This document shows, one piece after another, positions 8,137 to 16,295 of a stretch of 64,000 bases of DNA. A model generated the notes under the pieces. It was not told where the DNA came from. It saw nothing but the letters and a program-made list of their open reading frames with translations, and made no database searches. Within the stretch, counting starts at the first letter, position 1, and each line of letters opens with the position of its first letter. Both the position numbers and the translations under genes were made by a program. This DNA is from Paracoccus albicereus (GTDB lineage Bacteria; Pseudomonadota; Alphaproteobacteria; Rhodobacterales; Rhodobacteraceae), in assembly GCF_024359525.1 (NCBI RefSeq), contig NZ_JAKZEU010000004.1, positions 372,001 to 436,000 on the forward strand. The letters are read 5' to 3'.

Positions 8137-9195
8137 ATGCCCATACGATTTCTGACCCTGGCCGCGCTGCTGGCCATGCCGCTTGTCGCCGCCCCGGTAC
8201 ATGCCGCCACCTACGACACGCTGGACGGCACCGCGCCGATCGTGGTCGCCCATCGCGGCGCCAGCGGCTACCTGCCGGAAGAAACGCTGGGCAGCTATGA
8301 GCTGGCGATGCAGATGGGGGCCGATTACATCGAGCCCGACCTGCAACTGACCAGCGACGGCCATCTGGTCGCGATGCACGACACGACGCTGACGCGGACC
8401 ACCAATGTCTCGTCGCTCTTCGCCGCAAGGAATGGCAGCTACCGGGTCAGCGACTTCACACTGGCCGAGATCAAGACGCTGACGGTCAAACCGACCGGTG
8501 CCTTGTCGGAACCCGACTCGACCTATCCGGGCTTCACGCCCAGCATGGCCGATCCCTACAAGGTGCCCACCTTTGGCGAAGTGCTGGACACGCTGACGGC
8601 CTACAACGCGGCGAACGGCACCAAGATCGGCATCTATCCCGAATCGAAAGCGCCGCACGATCCGGTCAAGAACCGCCGGATCATCGAGGTGCTGAAGGAC
8701 AAGGGATACACCAGCGCCGAAGATCGCGTGATCCTGCAGACCTTCGCCAATGAAAGCGTCGTCGACCTGAATGCGCTGCTGGCCGAGAACGGCATGGAAG
8801 CCGAACTCGCACAGTTGGGCTCTGTCGTGCTGTCGGGTGGCATTTACGGCGTGCGCGGATCGGACGGAACGAACTCGCTGGCCGATATCGCGAAATTCGC
8901 GACCGGCGTCGGCGTCAGCTTCGGCGGCATCACCGAGGCGTTCATCCGCGACGCCCACGCCCTTGGTCTGAAGGTGCATGCCTACACGTTCCGGCCCCTG
9001 TCCGAGGATGAGGCCTTCGCGCTGATCAACCCTTATCTCGACTGGGGTCTGGACGGCTTCTTCACCGACTACACCGATTTCGGTCGCGCTGTGGTGGATG
9101 CGCAATCGCCCGCACCGGTGCCGCTGCCGGCGGGAATGCCGCTGCTGCTGGCCAGTCTTGGCGGATTCGCGTGGCTGCGCCGCAAGGCCGCCTGA
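8137..9195 (+). CDS. Secreted glycerophosphodiester phosphodiesterase with VPLPA sorting tail
   Basis: GlpQ-type enzyme of 352 residues that would release glycerol-3-phosphate from phospholipid head groups outside the cytoplasm. A signal peptide (about residues 1-23, ending VHAA) precedes VVAHRGASGYLPEETL with the catalytic HRG, then YIEPDLQLTSDG, MHDTTLTRTT and a C-terminal DGFFTDYTD. The last 25 residues read VPLPAG, a hydrophobic stretch and RRKAA, matching the VPLPA-CTERM exosortase-type signal. It may therefore be processed and attached to the cell surface. It is followed by a clear terminator. Confidence 0.88.
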   Translation: MPIRFLTLAALLAMPLVAAPVHAATYDTLDGTAPIVVAHRGASGYLPEETLGSYELAMQMGADYIEPDLQLTSDGHLVAMHDTTLTRTTNVSSLFAARNGSYRVSDFTLAEIKTLTVKPTGALSEPDSTYPGFTPSMADPYKVPTFGEVLDTLTAYNAANGTKIGIYPESKAPHDPVKNRRIIEVLKDKGYTSAEDRVILQTFANESVVDLNALLAENGMEAELAQLGSVVLSGGIYGVRGSDGTNSLADIAKFATGVGVSFGGITEAFIRDAHALGLKVHAYTFRPLSEDEAFALINPYLDWGLDGFFTDYTDFGRAVVDAQSPAPVPLPAGMPLLLASLGGFAWLRRKAA

Positions 9196-9212
9196 CATCG
9201 CTGCGAGCTTGG

Positions 9213-9245
9213 GCCCGGCGCGCTACGGCGCGCCGGGCTTTTCTT
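9213..9245 (+). terminator. Intrinsic terminator after the phosphodiesterase gene
   Basis: A 10-bp perfect stem GCCCGGCGCG / CGCGCCGGGC with a 6-base loop, followed by TTTTCTT. It sits between convergent genes. Confidence 0.85.
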
Positions 9246-9498
9246 ACGGCCGGTTCGCCATCCGCTCGACAGCCTCGGCGGTCCGCCGGGTGTTGTTGTA
9301 GATGCCCAGGCCAAGATAGACGAATCCGCCCATGATGATCAGGTAAAGCGCGCCGCCGATCCAGATCGCCAACGCCTGCAGGATGCCGCCCTGCGGCCCG
9401 AACAACGCGGCGCCGCCACCGATCAGAACCGCGATCGCGCCGAGCACGATCACCACATTGATGATCCGCTCCATCCACAGGATGAAAAAGTCGCGCAT
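9244..9498 (-). CDS. Small membrane protein with two helices
   Basis: An 84-residue protein beginning MRDFFILWMERIIN, with two hydrophobic segments (about 10-30 and 38-65) and a polar tail of about 15 residues. I recognise no named family; it resembles short two-helix proteins often annotated as hypothetical in Rhodobacteraceae. The ATG at 9498 has GGAAGGGAAG upstream on the minus strand. It lies 60 bases downstream of gshA in the same direction and could be its distal operon gene. Confidence 0.65.
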   Translation of the reverse strand: MRDFFILWMERIINVVIVLGAIAVLIGGGAALFGPQGGILQALAIWIGGALYLIIMGGFVYLGLGIYNNTRRTAEAVERMANRP

Positions 9499-9560
9499 GA
9501 AGCTTCCCTTCCGAAAATGCGTCCGGGTGACGGTCGCACCCGAACGGAGGTCGGGCAAGC

Positions 9561-10931
9561 TCAATAGGAATATTCGGCGTAGATCCGCGACAGATCGCCC
9601 TGCCATTCGCCGTGATACTTCGCGAGAAGCTCGTCCGAGGGAACGATGCCGCTGTCGACACTTTCGCGCAGCGCGTTCAGGAAATGCGTCTCGTCCGGGA
9701 TCAGACCGCCCGCGCCCGGGCGCGCGCGAGATTTCAGCCCGGCCTCGGCAATTTCCAGCACCTGCCGTGACAGGTCGTGCAGCTTGACGCCGTTATATTC
9801 ACCCGCCAACGCCTCTTTCCCCGCCGCGCGGCGCAGGCCTTCGCGGGTGTCGTGGTCCCAGCCCTTGATCAGATCGCTTGCCGCATCCAGTGCGGACTGG
9901 TCGTAAAGCAACCCGACCCACAGCGCCGGCAGTGCACAGAGCCTGCGCCACGGTCCCCCATCGGCGCCGCGCATCTCGATGAACTTCTTCACCCGGGCCT
10001 CGGGGAAGACGGTCGTCATGTGGTCGGCCCAGTCGGACAAGGTCGGGATTTCGCCCGGCAGCGCGGGAAGTTCGCCTTTCAGGAAGTCGCGGAAGCTTTG
10101 CCCCAGCGCGTCGATATACTTGCCGTCGCGATACACGAAATACATCGGCACGTTCAGGACGTAATCCACCCACGCCTCATAACCGAAACCGTCCTCGAAC
10201 ACGAAGGGCAGCATCCCGGTACGCGCCTCGTCCAGGTTCTGCCAGATATGGGCGCGCCAGCTTTTCATCCCGTTGGGTTTGCCGTCGAGGAAGGGAGAGT
10301 TGGCGAAAAGCGCGGTCGCCACCGGCTGCAGCGCCAGCGCGACGCGCAGCTTCTGCACCATGTCGGCTTCCGATGCGTAATCCAGATTCACCTGAACGGT
10401 GCAGGTGCGGTACATCATCTGCGTGCCAAGCTCGCCCACGCGCCCCATGTAATCGGTCATCAGCCGGTAGCGCCCCTTGGGCATCATCGGCATCTGGTCC
10501 TGCGACCAGATCGGTGCCGCGCCGAGACCGATGAAACCGGCGCCAAGGTCATCGGCGACGGCCTTCACCTCGGCCAGATGCTGGTTCACCTCGTCGCAGG
10601 TCTGGTGGATCGTCTCAAGCGGCGCGCCGGACAGTTCAAGCTGACCGCCGGGTTCGAGGCTGACATTGGCGCCGTCGCGCTGCAGCCCGATGATGTTGTC
10701 CTGTTCCAGGATCGGTTCCCAGCCGAAGCGTTCCTGCAGACCGGTCAACATCGCCTTGATCGAACAATCACCCTCGTAGGGCAGCGGCAGGTGATCGTTC
10801 TTGCGATAGCCGAACTTCTCGTGCTCGGTCCCGATCCGCCAGTCGGCCTTCGGCTTCTCGCCCGAGGCGACATAGGCGGCCAGCTGGTCGCGGCTTTCGA
10901 TGGGGCCACCGCCCTGCTGGGGTATCGACAT
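9561..10931 (-). CDS. gshA: Glutamate-cysteine ligase (alphaproteobacterial/plant type)
   Basis: First enzyme of glutathione synthesis, joining glutamate and cysteine with ATP in the cytoplasm. The 456-residue length and motifs IGTEHEKFGY near residue 40, LELSGAPLETIHQTCDE, MYRTCTVQVNLDYASEADM and MRGADGGPWRRLC are those of the alphaproteobacterial/plant class of GshA rather than the enterobacterial class. The ATG at 10931 gives a normal N-terminus. The upstream minus-strand gene is a membrane protein of unknown role. Confidence 0.93.
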   Translation of the reverse strand: MSIPQQGGGPIESRDQLAAYVASGEKPKADWRIGTEHEKFGYRKNDHLPLPYEGDCSIKAMLTGLQERFGWEPILEQDNIIGLQRDGANVSLEPGGQLELSGAPLETIHQTCDEVNQHLAEVKAVADDLGAGFIGLGAAPIWSQDQMPMMPKGRYRLMTDYMGRVGELGTQMMYRTCTVQVNLDYASEADMVQKLRVALALQPVATALFANSPFLDGKPNGMKSWRAHIWQNLDEARTGMLPFVFEDGFGYEAWVDYVLNVPMYFVYRDGKYIDALGQSFRDFLKGELPALPGEIPTLSDWADHMTTVFPEARVKKFIEMRGADGGPWRRLCALPALWVGLLYDQSALDAASDLIKGWDHDTREGLRRAAGKEALAGEYNGVKLHDLSRQVLEIAEAGLKSRARPGAGGLIPDETHFLNALRESVDSGIVPSDELLAKYHGEWQGDLSRIYAEYSY

Positions 10932-10984
10932 GGGACGGGCCTTTCACGGTTTGCCAGTCGGCCACAGGTGGCAACAGGCCGGGG

Positions 10985-11506
10985 TCAAGTCAAGCCGCGA
11001 TCCCGCCGGCTCCATACAGTGGTCGCAGAGGGCGCGTCCGGCCCGGCACCGCGGCGAAGCGCGTTGCTGATCGCCCCCATGTCCATTCCGGGCAGTGCGG
11101 CGAACCCGTGGGCAAGGCTTTCTGCCCCTGCCGCTTCCAGAGGCACCAGCAGCGCCTGCCCGTCATCGCTTTTCAGACGCCAGTGCAGATGGCCGTTCAG
11201 CCGCAACAGCCGAATCTCCGTCAAGTCGCGCAGCGCCAGCTGCCCGCCCAACAATTGGGCGCCGTAATAGCGCACCGCGCCTTCGTCGATCTCGACCATG
11301 CCGGGCGCGGCGATGTCGTGGTGGAAGCGGCGCCTGCGGATTGCGCCCAGCGTCCAGACCAGCGAAACGCCGACGCCGAACAGGCCGAGCGCCGCGAAGA
11401 ACCATCCGCCCCAGAACGTCATCCAAAGCGAAAAGAGCCCGATTACAATGGCCGCCCCGACTTCGGCCCAATCCCGCGCAAGGCGCTGCACGCCCGGTCG
11501 GATCAT
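10985..11506 (-). CDS. Conserved hypothetical membrane protein
   Basis: A 173-residue protein with two hydrophobic helices near the N-terminus (about residues 17-34 and 36-54), then an arginine-rich turn and a beta-rich cytoplasmic region with alternating hydrophobic residues (VEIDEGAVRYYG, LRDLTEIRLLRLNG, LLVPLEAAG). The layout recalls membrane-anchored PH-like domains, but I cannot assign a family. It begins 7 bases after the moaE stop on the same strand and is probably the last gene of the pgsA-moaD-moaE transcript. Confidence 0.65.
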   Translation of the reverse strand: MIRPGVQRLARDWAEVGAAIVIGLFSLWMTFWGGWFFAALGLFGVGVSLVWTLGAIRRRRFHHDIAAPGMVEIDEGAVRYYGAQLLGGQLALRDLTEIRLLRLNGHLHWRLKSDDGQALLVPLEAAGAESLAHGFAALPGMDMGAISNALRRGAGPDAPSATTVWSRRDRGLT

Positions 11507-11513
11507 GCGCGAT

Positions 11514-11948
11514 CTACCATCGCGTCAGCGCGTCTTCGTCGCTGCCCTTCGCCTCGACCCAGGAACCTGCGCCGTCGCGGCCGATCTCGCGCTTCCAGAA
11601 CGGCGCGCGGGATTTGAGGTAGTCCATCAGGTATTCGGCGGCCTGAAACGCTTCGGCCCGGTGGCGGGCGGCGGTGGCGACCATCATGATCGCCTCGCCC
11701 ACCGCCAGCCGACCGTGTCGATGGATGACAAGGCAGTCCGTGAGGTTCCAGCGCTCCGCGGCGCGGTCGGCGATGTCGGTCAACGCGGATTCGGTCATGC
11801 CTGGATAATGTTCCAGCTCCAGCGCCACCATCGCGCCGGTGTCATCGCGCACGATGCCCGAAAAGGTCACGATCGCGCCGGCCCCCGCGCCGAAATCGGC
11901 CAGTTCGGCGGACAGGTCGAACGGTTCGGACTGAACGCGGATGGCCAT
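11514..11948 (-). CDS. moaE: Molybdopterin synthase catalytic (large) subunit
   Basis: MoaE uses the MoaD thiocarboxylate to insert sulfur into precursor Z, giving molybdopterin. The 144-residue protein starts MAIRVQSEPFDL and shows the MoaE features TFSGIVRDD, LELEHYPGMTE, HRHGRLAVGE and the catalytic-lysine segment DYLKSRAPFWKRE. The ATG at 11948 fits the family N-terminus; a GTG at 11957 would add three residues. It directly follows moaD. Confidence 0.93.
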   Translation of the reverse strand: MAIRVQSEPFDLSAELADFGAGAGAIVTFSGIVRDDTGAMVALELEHYPGMTESALTDIADRAAERWNLTDCLVIHRHGRLAVGEAIMMVATAARHRAEAFQAAEYLMDYLKSRAPFWKREIGRDGAGSWVEAKGSDEDALTRW

Positions 11949-11949
11949 C

Positions 11950-12201
11950 TCAGCCACCGGTCATCGGCGGGAAGAACGCAACCTCGCGGGCATCCGCAAG
12001 TGGCGTGTCGAGATCGGACAGCTGCTGGTCCACGGCGACCCTGACCGCCGTCAGATCGGACAGCGCGGCGTCGTGATAATCGTCGATCGCACGCAATTCG
12101 ACGACCAGATCGCGCACCGTCGCGGCCTTCGTCTCGACCCGCTCGCGCGGTTGGCCCACGCGTTCGCGCAGCCATGCAAAGTAAAGGACGTCAAGCTTCA
12201 C
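11950..12201 (-). CDS. moaD: Molybdopterin synthase sulfur carrier subunit
   Basis: An 83-residue ubiquitin-like protein. It starts with GTG (MKLDVLYFAWLRERVG) and ends in the diagnostic Gly-Gly (PPMTGG), the residue that becomes a thiocarboxylate. It overlaps the end of pgsA by 11 bases and is followed immediately by moaE. The pgsA-moaD-moaE order is common in alphaproteobacteria. Confidence 0.93.
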   Translation of the reverse strand: MKLDVLYFAWLRERVGQPRERVETKAATVRDLVVELRAIDDYHDAALSDLTAVRVAVDQQLSDLDTPLADAREVAFFPPMTGG

Positions 12202-12823
12202 CCTTCGGCTCCTTCAGCCAGGGCAGCGCCTTCGTGAAATAGTCCCACCCGGTCCAGGCGGTCAGCGCCGCCGCCACCCAGATCAGCGCCAGACCGACCT
12301 GCGTTGCGAGATCGGACCAGCTGTCCGACCAGGGCAGCCCGGTTTCGCCCACACGCGGCGGCTGCCCCCGTTCGACGAAGGCGAGCCCGGTGCCGAGGAA
12401 CAGGACCGAGATCGCGACCATCTGCGCTGTCGTCTTCCACTTGGCGACCTTGGTCACCTTCAGCGCGCGCGCATCGTCACCCAGGAACTCGCGCAGGCCA
12501 GACACAAAGACCTCGCGGAACAGGATCACGGCGACAGGTAGGATCAGCCATGGGTTCATGCCGGAATAGCCCGTGATTACGACCAAGGCGATCACCACCA
12601 TCGCCTTGTCGGCAATCGGGTCCATCGCGGCGCCAAAGCGGCTTTCCTGTTCCCAGCTTCGCGCCAGATGCCCATCGATCCAATCCGTCACGGCGGCGAG
12701 GACGAACAGTGCCAAAGCCGCCCAGTCCGCCCATGGCCGCGCGAAATAAAGGAACATGACCGGCACCAGCGGCGCGGCGATCAGGCGGAACAGGGTCAGG
12801 ATGTTCGGAACGGTCCAGCGCAT
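12191..12823 (-). CDS. pgsA: CDP-diacylglycerol-glycerol-3-phosphate 3-phosphatidyltransferase
   Basis: Makes phosphatidylglycerol phosphate at the inner membrane. The 210-residue protein has about five membrane segments and the CDP-alcohol phosphotransferase signature DG-x2-AR-x8-G-x3-D-x3-D, seen as DGHLAR followed by GAAMDPIAD at residues about 48-70. The N-terminus MRWTVPNILTLFRL is typical. It is the first gene of the moa-containing operon. Confidence 0.94.
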   Translation of the reverse strand: MRWTVPNILTLFRLIAAPLVPVMFLYFARPWADWAALALFVLAAVTDWIDGHLARSWEQESRFGAAMDPIADKAMVVIALVVITGYSGMNPWLILPVAVILFREVFVSGLREFLGDDARALKVTKVAKWKTTAQMVAISVLFLGTGLAFVERGQPPRVGETGLPWSDSWSDLATQVGLALIWVAAALTAWTGWDYFTKALPWLKEPKGEA

Positions 12824-12858
12824 GGCGCCAATCTAGGCAACCCGCGCGCCGGGGGGAA

Positions 12859-12882
12859 GGGCCGCCGGTAGGACGACGGCCC
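12859..12882 (-). terminator. Hairpin downstream of the 126-residue hypothetical gene
   Basis: GGGCCG and CGGCCC arms with extra pairing between them, followed on the minus strand by TTCCCCC. The T-run is weak. Confidence 0.35.
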
Positions 12883-12888
12883 AACCGA

Positions 12889-13269
12889 TCAGGCTTCGGC
12901 CAACGCCTCGGGGTGCAGGTCGAAGTCCCGGCCGCCGGTCGAAAGGCGCAACGCCCTGATCCGGCTTTCACCGAAATGGTGGCTGCGATGGCCAAGCACC
13001 ACGATATCGTCGCCCGGACCGATGTCGCGCGGGGTCAGCCCCGCGTCGCGAATGCGGCTGCGCCCGGTAAGGTCGATGGTCCAGTTCAGGCCGTCTTCGG
13101 CGCGGACCTGGATCGTGGGGTCGCTGCCGGTCACGTTCACGTCGGTGACCCGCGCGGCCATCGTCAACGGTTCGGCGTCGAAATCTCCCCAATCCGCGCG
13201 GCCGATGCCGTCGTCAGGGGCACGCAGGACGAAGAGGGCGCGGTCGGGCATCATGGCAGTGAGGGGCAT
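12889..13269 (-). CDS. Hypothetical protein, DUF6152-like
   Basis: A 126-residue soluble protein without a signal peptide. The middle reads as a small beta-barrel: PTIQVRAEDGLNWTIDLTG, then RDAGLTPRDIGPGDDIVVLGH and a C-terminal RIRALRLSTGGRDFDL. This pattern resembles DUF6152 domains, though I hold that weakly. The ATG is preceded by GAAGGAA. An inverted repeat 40 bases upstream doubles as an EcfG-type promoter, suggesting induction under general stress. Confidence 0.55.
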   Translation of the reverse strand: MPLTAMMPDRALFVLRAPDDGIGRADWGDFDAEPLTMAARVTDVNVTGSDPTIQVRAEDGLNWTIDLTGRSRIRDAGLTPRDIGPGDDIVVLGHRSHHFGESRIRALRLSTGGRDFDLHPEALAEA

Positions 13270-13308
13270 GATCGCTTCCTTCGGTCAGATTGTGCGGATG
13301 TCTGAGCA

Positions 13309-13337
13309 GGGAACAATCATAACGCGATTTTGTTCCC
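13309..13337 (-). promoter_or_regulatory. EcfG-type promoter within an 8-bp inverted repeat
   Basis: On the minus strand GGAAC (13336-13332) is followed after 17 bases by GTT (13314-13312), matching the alphaproteobacterial general-stress sigma factor EcfG pattern except that the base before GTT is T, not C. The site is also a perfect inverted repeat, GGGAACAA / TTGTTCCC, spaced by 13 bases, so a dimeric regulator could bind instead. Confidence 0.5.
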
Positions 13338-13364
13338 GCCGTGAGGTACTGCCTTACCAACCCC

Positions 13365-14120
13365 TTAGCGCGGCGGTTCAGGCACCCAGATCGCCGATCT
13401 GTCGTCGCCATAGGCGGTCGCCCGCCCATCGAGGATTTCGGTTGCGACCCAGGCACAGATGATGCCGTCGAACTGATCCTCGAAAGCCTTCAGCGCAGCC
13501 AACCGATCCTGAGGATCGGGCAGCGCCAGCATCGTCGAACTGCCCGGTAAAACGCAGTCAAGCCGGTCGAGGATCGCGCGCCACTGCTCCACCAGGCGCT
13601 GCTTGCGCGGTTGGGGTGGCAGCAAGGGTCGATATTTCGCCGCGCGCGCGACCTTGTAAGGCAGGCGCCGGTCGGCGCCCATCAGGTGGATCAGCGCGGG
13701 ATGGGGATAGACCTCGGCAAGGCGGCCAGGTTGCCCCTTGGTCAGCAGCGGGTAGCCGGCCGCCGCGAAGTCCGCGCGCAGGCGGTCCGCGACGGGCCCC
13801 GGCCTCAGCGCAGTTGGCGAATGGGTTGCGGCACCCCGCGCCGCGAAGGCGCGGCTGACGCCGGTGTCCGATGCCCGCCGCCCGGTGATCGGGTCCAGCG
13901 ACAGCGGCATGTCGACCGTCACCAGATCGGGCGGTGCGCCGACCAGTTCGACGCACCGCGCAATCAGCAACGCGGTCGTTGGCAGGACATCGCTGTTGAG
14001 GAAGGCGGCGTAGCTGGGCCAGACCCCGGCGAGCCGCCAGGCGCCCTCCTCCACTGCCAGTGCGACACCGCTGGGATGATGCAGGGTCCAGGCGGCGTCG
14101 ATCCCCAGAACGACACGCAA
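13365..14120 (-). CDS. DUF429 family protein
   Basis: A 251-residue protein beginning LRVVLGIDAAWT, with acidic VTVDMPLSLDPITGRR and C-terminal EDQFDGIICAWVATEI. These match the DUF429 family, which has an RNase H-like fold of unknown activity. The most likely start is TTG at 14120: it has AAGG eight bases upstream and lies four bases after the uvrC stop, whereas longer starts would run far into uvrC. It is probably translated from the uvrC message. Confidence 0.8.
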   Translation of the reverse strand: MRVVLGIDAAWTLHHPSGVALAVEEGAWRLAGVWPSYAAFLNSDVLPTTALLIARCVELVGAPPDLVTVDMPLSLDPITGRRASDTGVSRAFAARGAATHSPTALRPGPVADRLRADFAAAGYPLLTKGQPGRLAEVYPHPALIHLMGADRRLPYKVARAAKYRPLLPPQPRKQRLVEQWRAILDRLDCVLPGSSTMLALPDPQDRLAALKAFEDQFDGIICAWVATEILDGRATAYGDDRSAIWVPEPPR

Positions 14121-14124
14121 TGGA

Positions 14125-15996
14125 TCAGCCTTGCGCGTGGAAATGGTCGTAGATCGTCTTGGCCATCGCCGCGCTGATTCCGTCGACAGCCTGCAGATCG
14201 GCCATCGCCGCCCCGCGCACAGCCTTGGCGCTGCCGAAATGCGCCAGCAACGCACGCTTGCGGGCCGCGCCGACGCCCGGAACGTCATCAAGCGGATTGG
14301 CCAAGGCCTGTTTCGCGCGCCGCGCGCGGTGGGTGCCGATCGCCCAGCGGTGAGCCTCGTCCCTGAGACGCTGGATGAAATACAGAACCGGATCGTTCAT
14401 CCGCAGGGCCATCGGCCGGGCGCCCGGGCGGTGGAATTCTTCCTTGCCCTGGTCGCGGTCGATGCCCTTTGCGACGCCGATGATCGGTATGTCCTCGACC
14501 CCCAGATCGCCAAGAATACCCTCGACCGCCGAAACCTGGCCCGCGCCGCCATCGATCAGCAGAAGGTCCGGCCAGGCTTCGGTCTGCCGATCCGGGTCCT
14601 CCTTCAGCAGACGCTGAAAACGACGGGTCAGCACCTCTCGCATCATGCCGAAGTCGTCGCCGGGCGTGATCTCGGTGCCCTTGATATTGAACTTGCGGTA
14701 CTGGCTCTTGATGAAGCCCTCCGGCCCCGCGACGATCATGCCACCGACGGCAGCCGCGCCCTGGATATGGCTGTTGTCGTAGATCTCGATCCGGCGGGGC
14801 GCGGCGGGCAGTTCGAACGCCTCGGCCACGCCTTCCAGAAGCCGCGCCTGCGCGGCGCTTTCCGACATCCGCCGTGCAAGGCTTTCAGCGGCGTTGCGCA
14901 GAGCGTTGTTGACCAGTTCCTGCTTTTCGCCACGCTGCGGGACGGCCAGTTCCACCTTCCGTCCGGCGCGTTCGGCCAGAACCTCGGCCGTCAGTTCCGG
15001 GTCTTCGGCGCCGTGCGACAGCAGGATCAGCCGCGGCGGCGGCTTGTCATCGTAGAATTGCAGCAGGAAGGCCTGCATGACCTCATCCGCGCTCTCTGCC
15101 CCGCCGAGACGCGGGTAGAAGTCGCGATTGCCCCAGCTCTGGTTGCCGCGGATGAAGAAGACCTGCACGCAGGCCTGCCCATTTTCCATGTGCAGCGCGA
15201 CGATGTCGGCTTCGGCCACGCCCTTGGGGTTGATCGCCTGCACCGACTGGACCGCCGTCAGCGCCCGGATCCGGTCACGCAGGGCGGCTGCACGCTCATA
15301 CTCCATCGACTGCGCCGCCTCGGCCATATCGCGGCCAAGCTGCGCCTGGATCGCGGTGGACTTACCCTGCAGGAAGCGTTCCGCGTCACCGACCAGCGCG
15401 CCGTAATCCTCGGCCGAGATCCGGCCGACGCAGGGCGCGCTACAACGCTTGATCTGGAACAGAAGACACGGGCGGGTCCGCGTCTCGAAGGTGCTGTCCG
15501 AGCAATTGCGCAGTAAAAAGACCCGCTGCAGTTGCGTCAGGGTCCGATTGACGGCGCCGGCGCTGGCGAAGGGACCGTAGTAATCGCCCTTCTCGGACTT
15601 GGCGCCGCGGTGCTTCTTAATCTGTGGAAAAGCGTGCGACTTGGCGACCAGGATGTTCGGGAACGACTTGTCGTCGCGCAACAGCACGTTGTAGCGCGGC
15701 TTCAGCTGCTTGATGAGGTTCTGTTCCAGCAGCAGCGCCTCGGTCTCGGTGCGCGTCGTCAGAAACATCATCGAATGGGTCTCGCGGATCATCCGCGTGA
15801 TGCGCGCTGAATGGCCCGAGACGCGCGCATAATTCGACACCCGCGCCTTCAGATCGCGGGCCTTGCCGACATAGAGAACCGCACCCTGAGCATCCAGCAT
15901 CCGATAGACACCGGGGCTGGATTCGAGATTGCGCAGATAGCGTTGGATGGCGGCCTGACCCGTTCGGGGCGGCTTGCCGGTCTGGGCGTCTGTCAT
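14125..15996 (-). CDS. uvrC: Excinuclease ABC subunit C
   Basis: Makes both incisions in nucleotide excision repair with UvrA and UvrB. The 623-residue protein has an N-terminal GIY-YIG domain (GVYRM...[13 protein letters not shown], residues about 34-57), a cysteine cluster ([15 protein letters not shown]), a UVR motif ([13 protein letters not shown]), the RNase H-like endonuclease domain starting [11 protein letters not shown], and C-terminal helix-hairpin-helix repeats ([27 protein letters not shown]). Length is typical. An AT-rich 300-bp region lies upstream. Confidence 0.97.
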   Translation of the reverse strand: MTDAQTGKPPRTGQAAIQRYLRNLESSPGVYRMLDAQGAVLYVGKARDLKARVSNYARVSGHSARITRMIRETHSMMFLTTRTETEALLLEQNLIKQLKPRYNVLLRDDKSFPNILVAKSHAFPQIKKHRGAKSEKGDYYGPFASAGAVNRTLTQLQRVFLLRNCSDSTFETRTRPCLLFQIKRCSAPCVGRISAEDYGALVGDAERFLQGKSTAIQAQLGRDMAEAAQSMEYERAAALRDRIRALTAVQSVQAINPKGVAEADIVALHMENGQACVQVFFIRGNQSWGNRDFYPRLGGAESADEVMQAFLLQFYDDKPPPRLILLSHGAEDPELTAEVLAERAGRKVELAVPQRGEKQELVNNALRNAAESLARRMSESAAQARLLEGVAEAFELPAAPRRIEIYDNSHIQGAAAVGGMIVAGPEGFIKSQYRKFNIKGTEITPGDDFGMMREVLTRRFQRLLKEDPDRQTEAWPDLLLIDGGAGQVSAVEGILGDLGVEDIPIIGVAKGIDRDQGKEEFHRPGARPMALRMNDPVLYFIQRLRDEAHRWAIGTHRARRAKQALANPLDDVPGVGAARKRALLAHFGSAKAVRGAAMADLQAVDGISAAMAKTIYDHFHAQG

Positions 15997-16073
15997 GTCA
16001 TCAAGAAAGTGATTCCCGCCTTCGACTGCAAGTTTCCGGCGGTCGGATCAAGGACAAACCTGTCCACGGAATC

Positions 16074-16082
16074 TGTGGATAA
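16074..16082 (-). promoter_or_regulatory. Perfect DnaA box upstream of uvrC
   Basis: TGTGGATAA is the reverse complement of the consensus TTATCCACA. It is a single perfect copy with one degenerate neighbour, too few to call an origin. Confidence 0.45.
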
Positions 16083-16143
16083 GTCTGTGGGTGAGGGTTG
16101 GTCTGGTATCCGAAACACCAGCAATTAGAGGTTGTATCGAGGT

Positions 16144-16162
16144 TTGCCCAATGATTAGGCAA
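16144..16162. promoter_or_regulatory. Imperfect 19-bp palindrome, possible operator
   Basis: TTGCC-CAATGATTA-GGCAA: nine-base half-sites around a central G with one mismatched pair. There is no T-run, so it looks more like a dimeric regulator site than a terminator. The regulator is unknown. Confidence 0.4.
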
Positions 16163-16295
16163 TAATACAATGCATTGATCTGGAACGATATTTTATGTGA
16201 TCTTGGCAAGGCACTGATTTTCAAACCAGATTCATGAAGCTTTCGTGAAGCCGTTCGTGACGGTGCACAAGTTGCGCGTTCGCGGCCGCGACAAC

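Larger units (their letters stand above)
15997..16295. other. AT-rich intergenic region between uvrC and the SDR gene
   Basis: No gene is evident. It is much richer in A+T than its surroundings, especially 16120-16250. It holds a perfect DnaA-box sequence, TGTGGATAA at 16074-16082, a near copy (TGTGGGTGA) 10-12 bases on, a 19-bp imperfect palindrome at 16144-16162 and the perfect palindrome CAATGCATTG at 16168-16177. It must contain the uvrC promoter. Confidence 0.7.

Noticed and set aside
15997..16295. Chromosomal replication origin
   Set aside because: Only one perfect DnaA box and one weak copy are present, and no neighbouring gene is an origin marker such as dnaA, hemE or parA.
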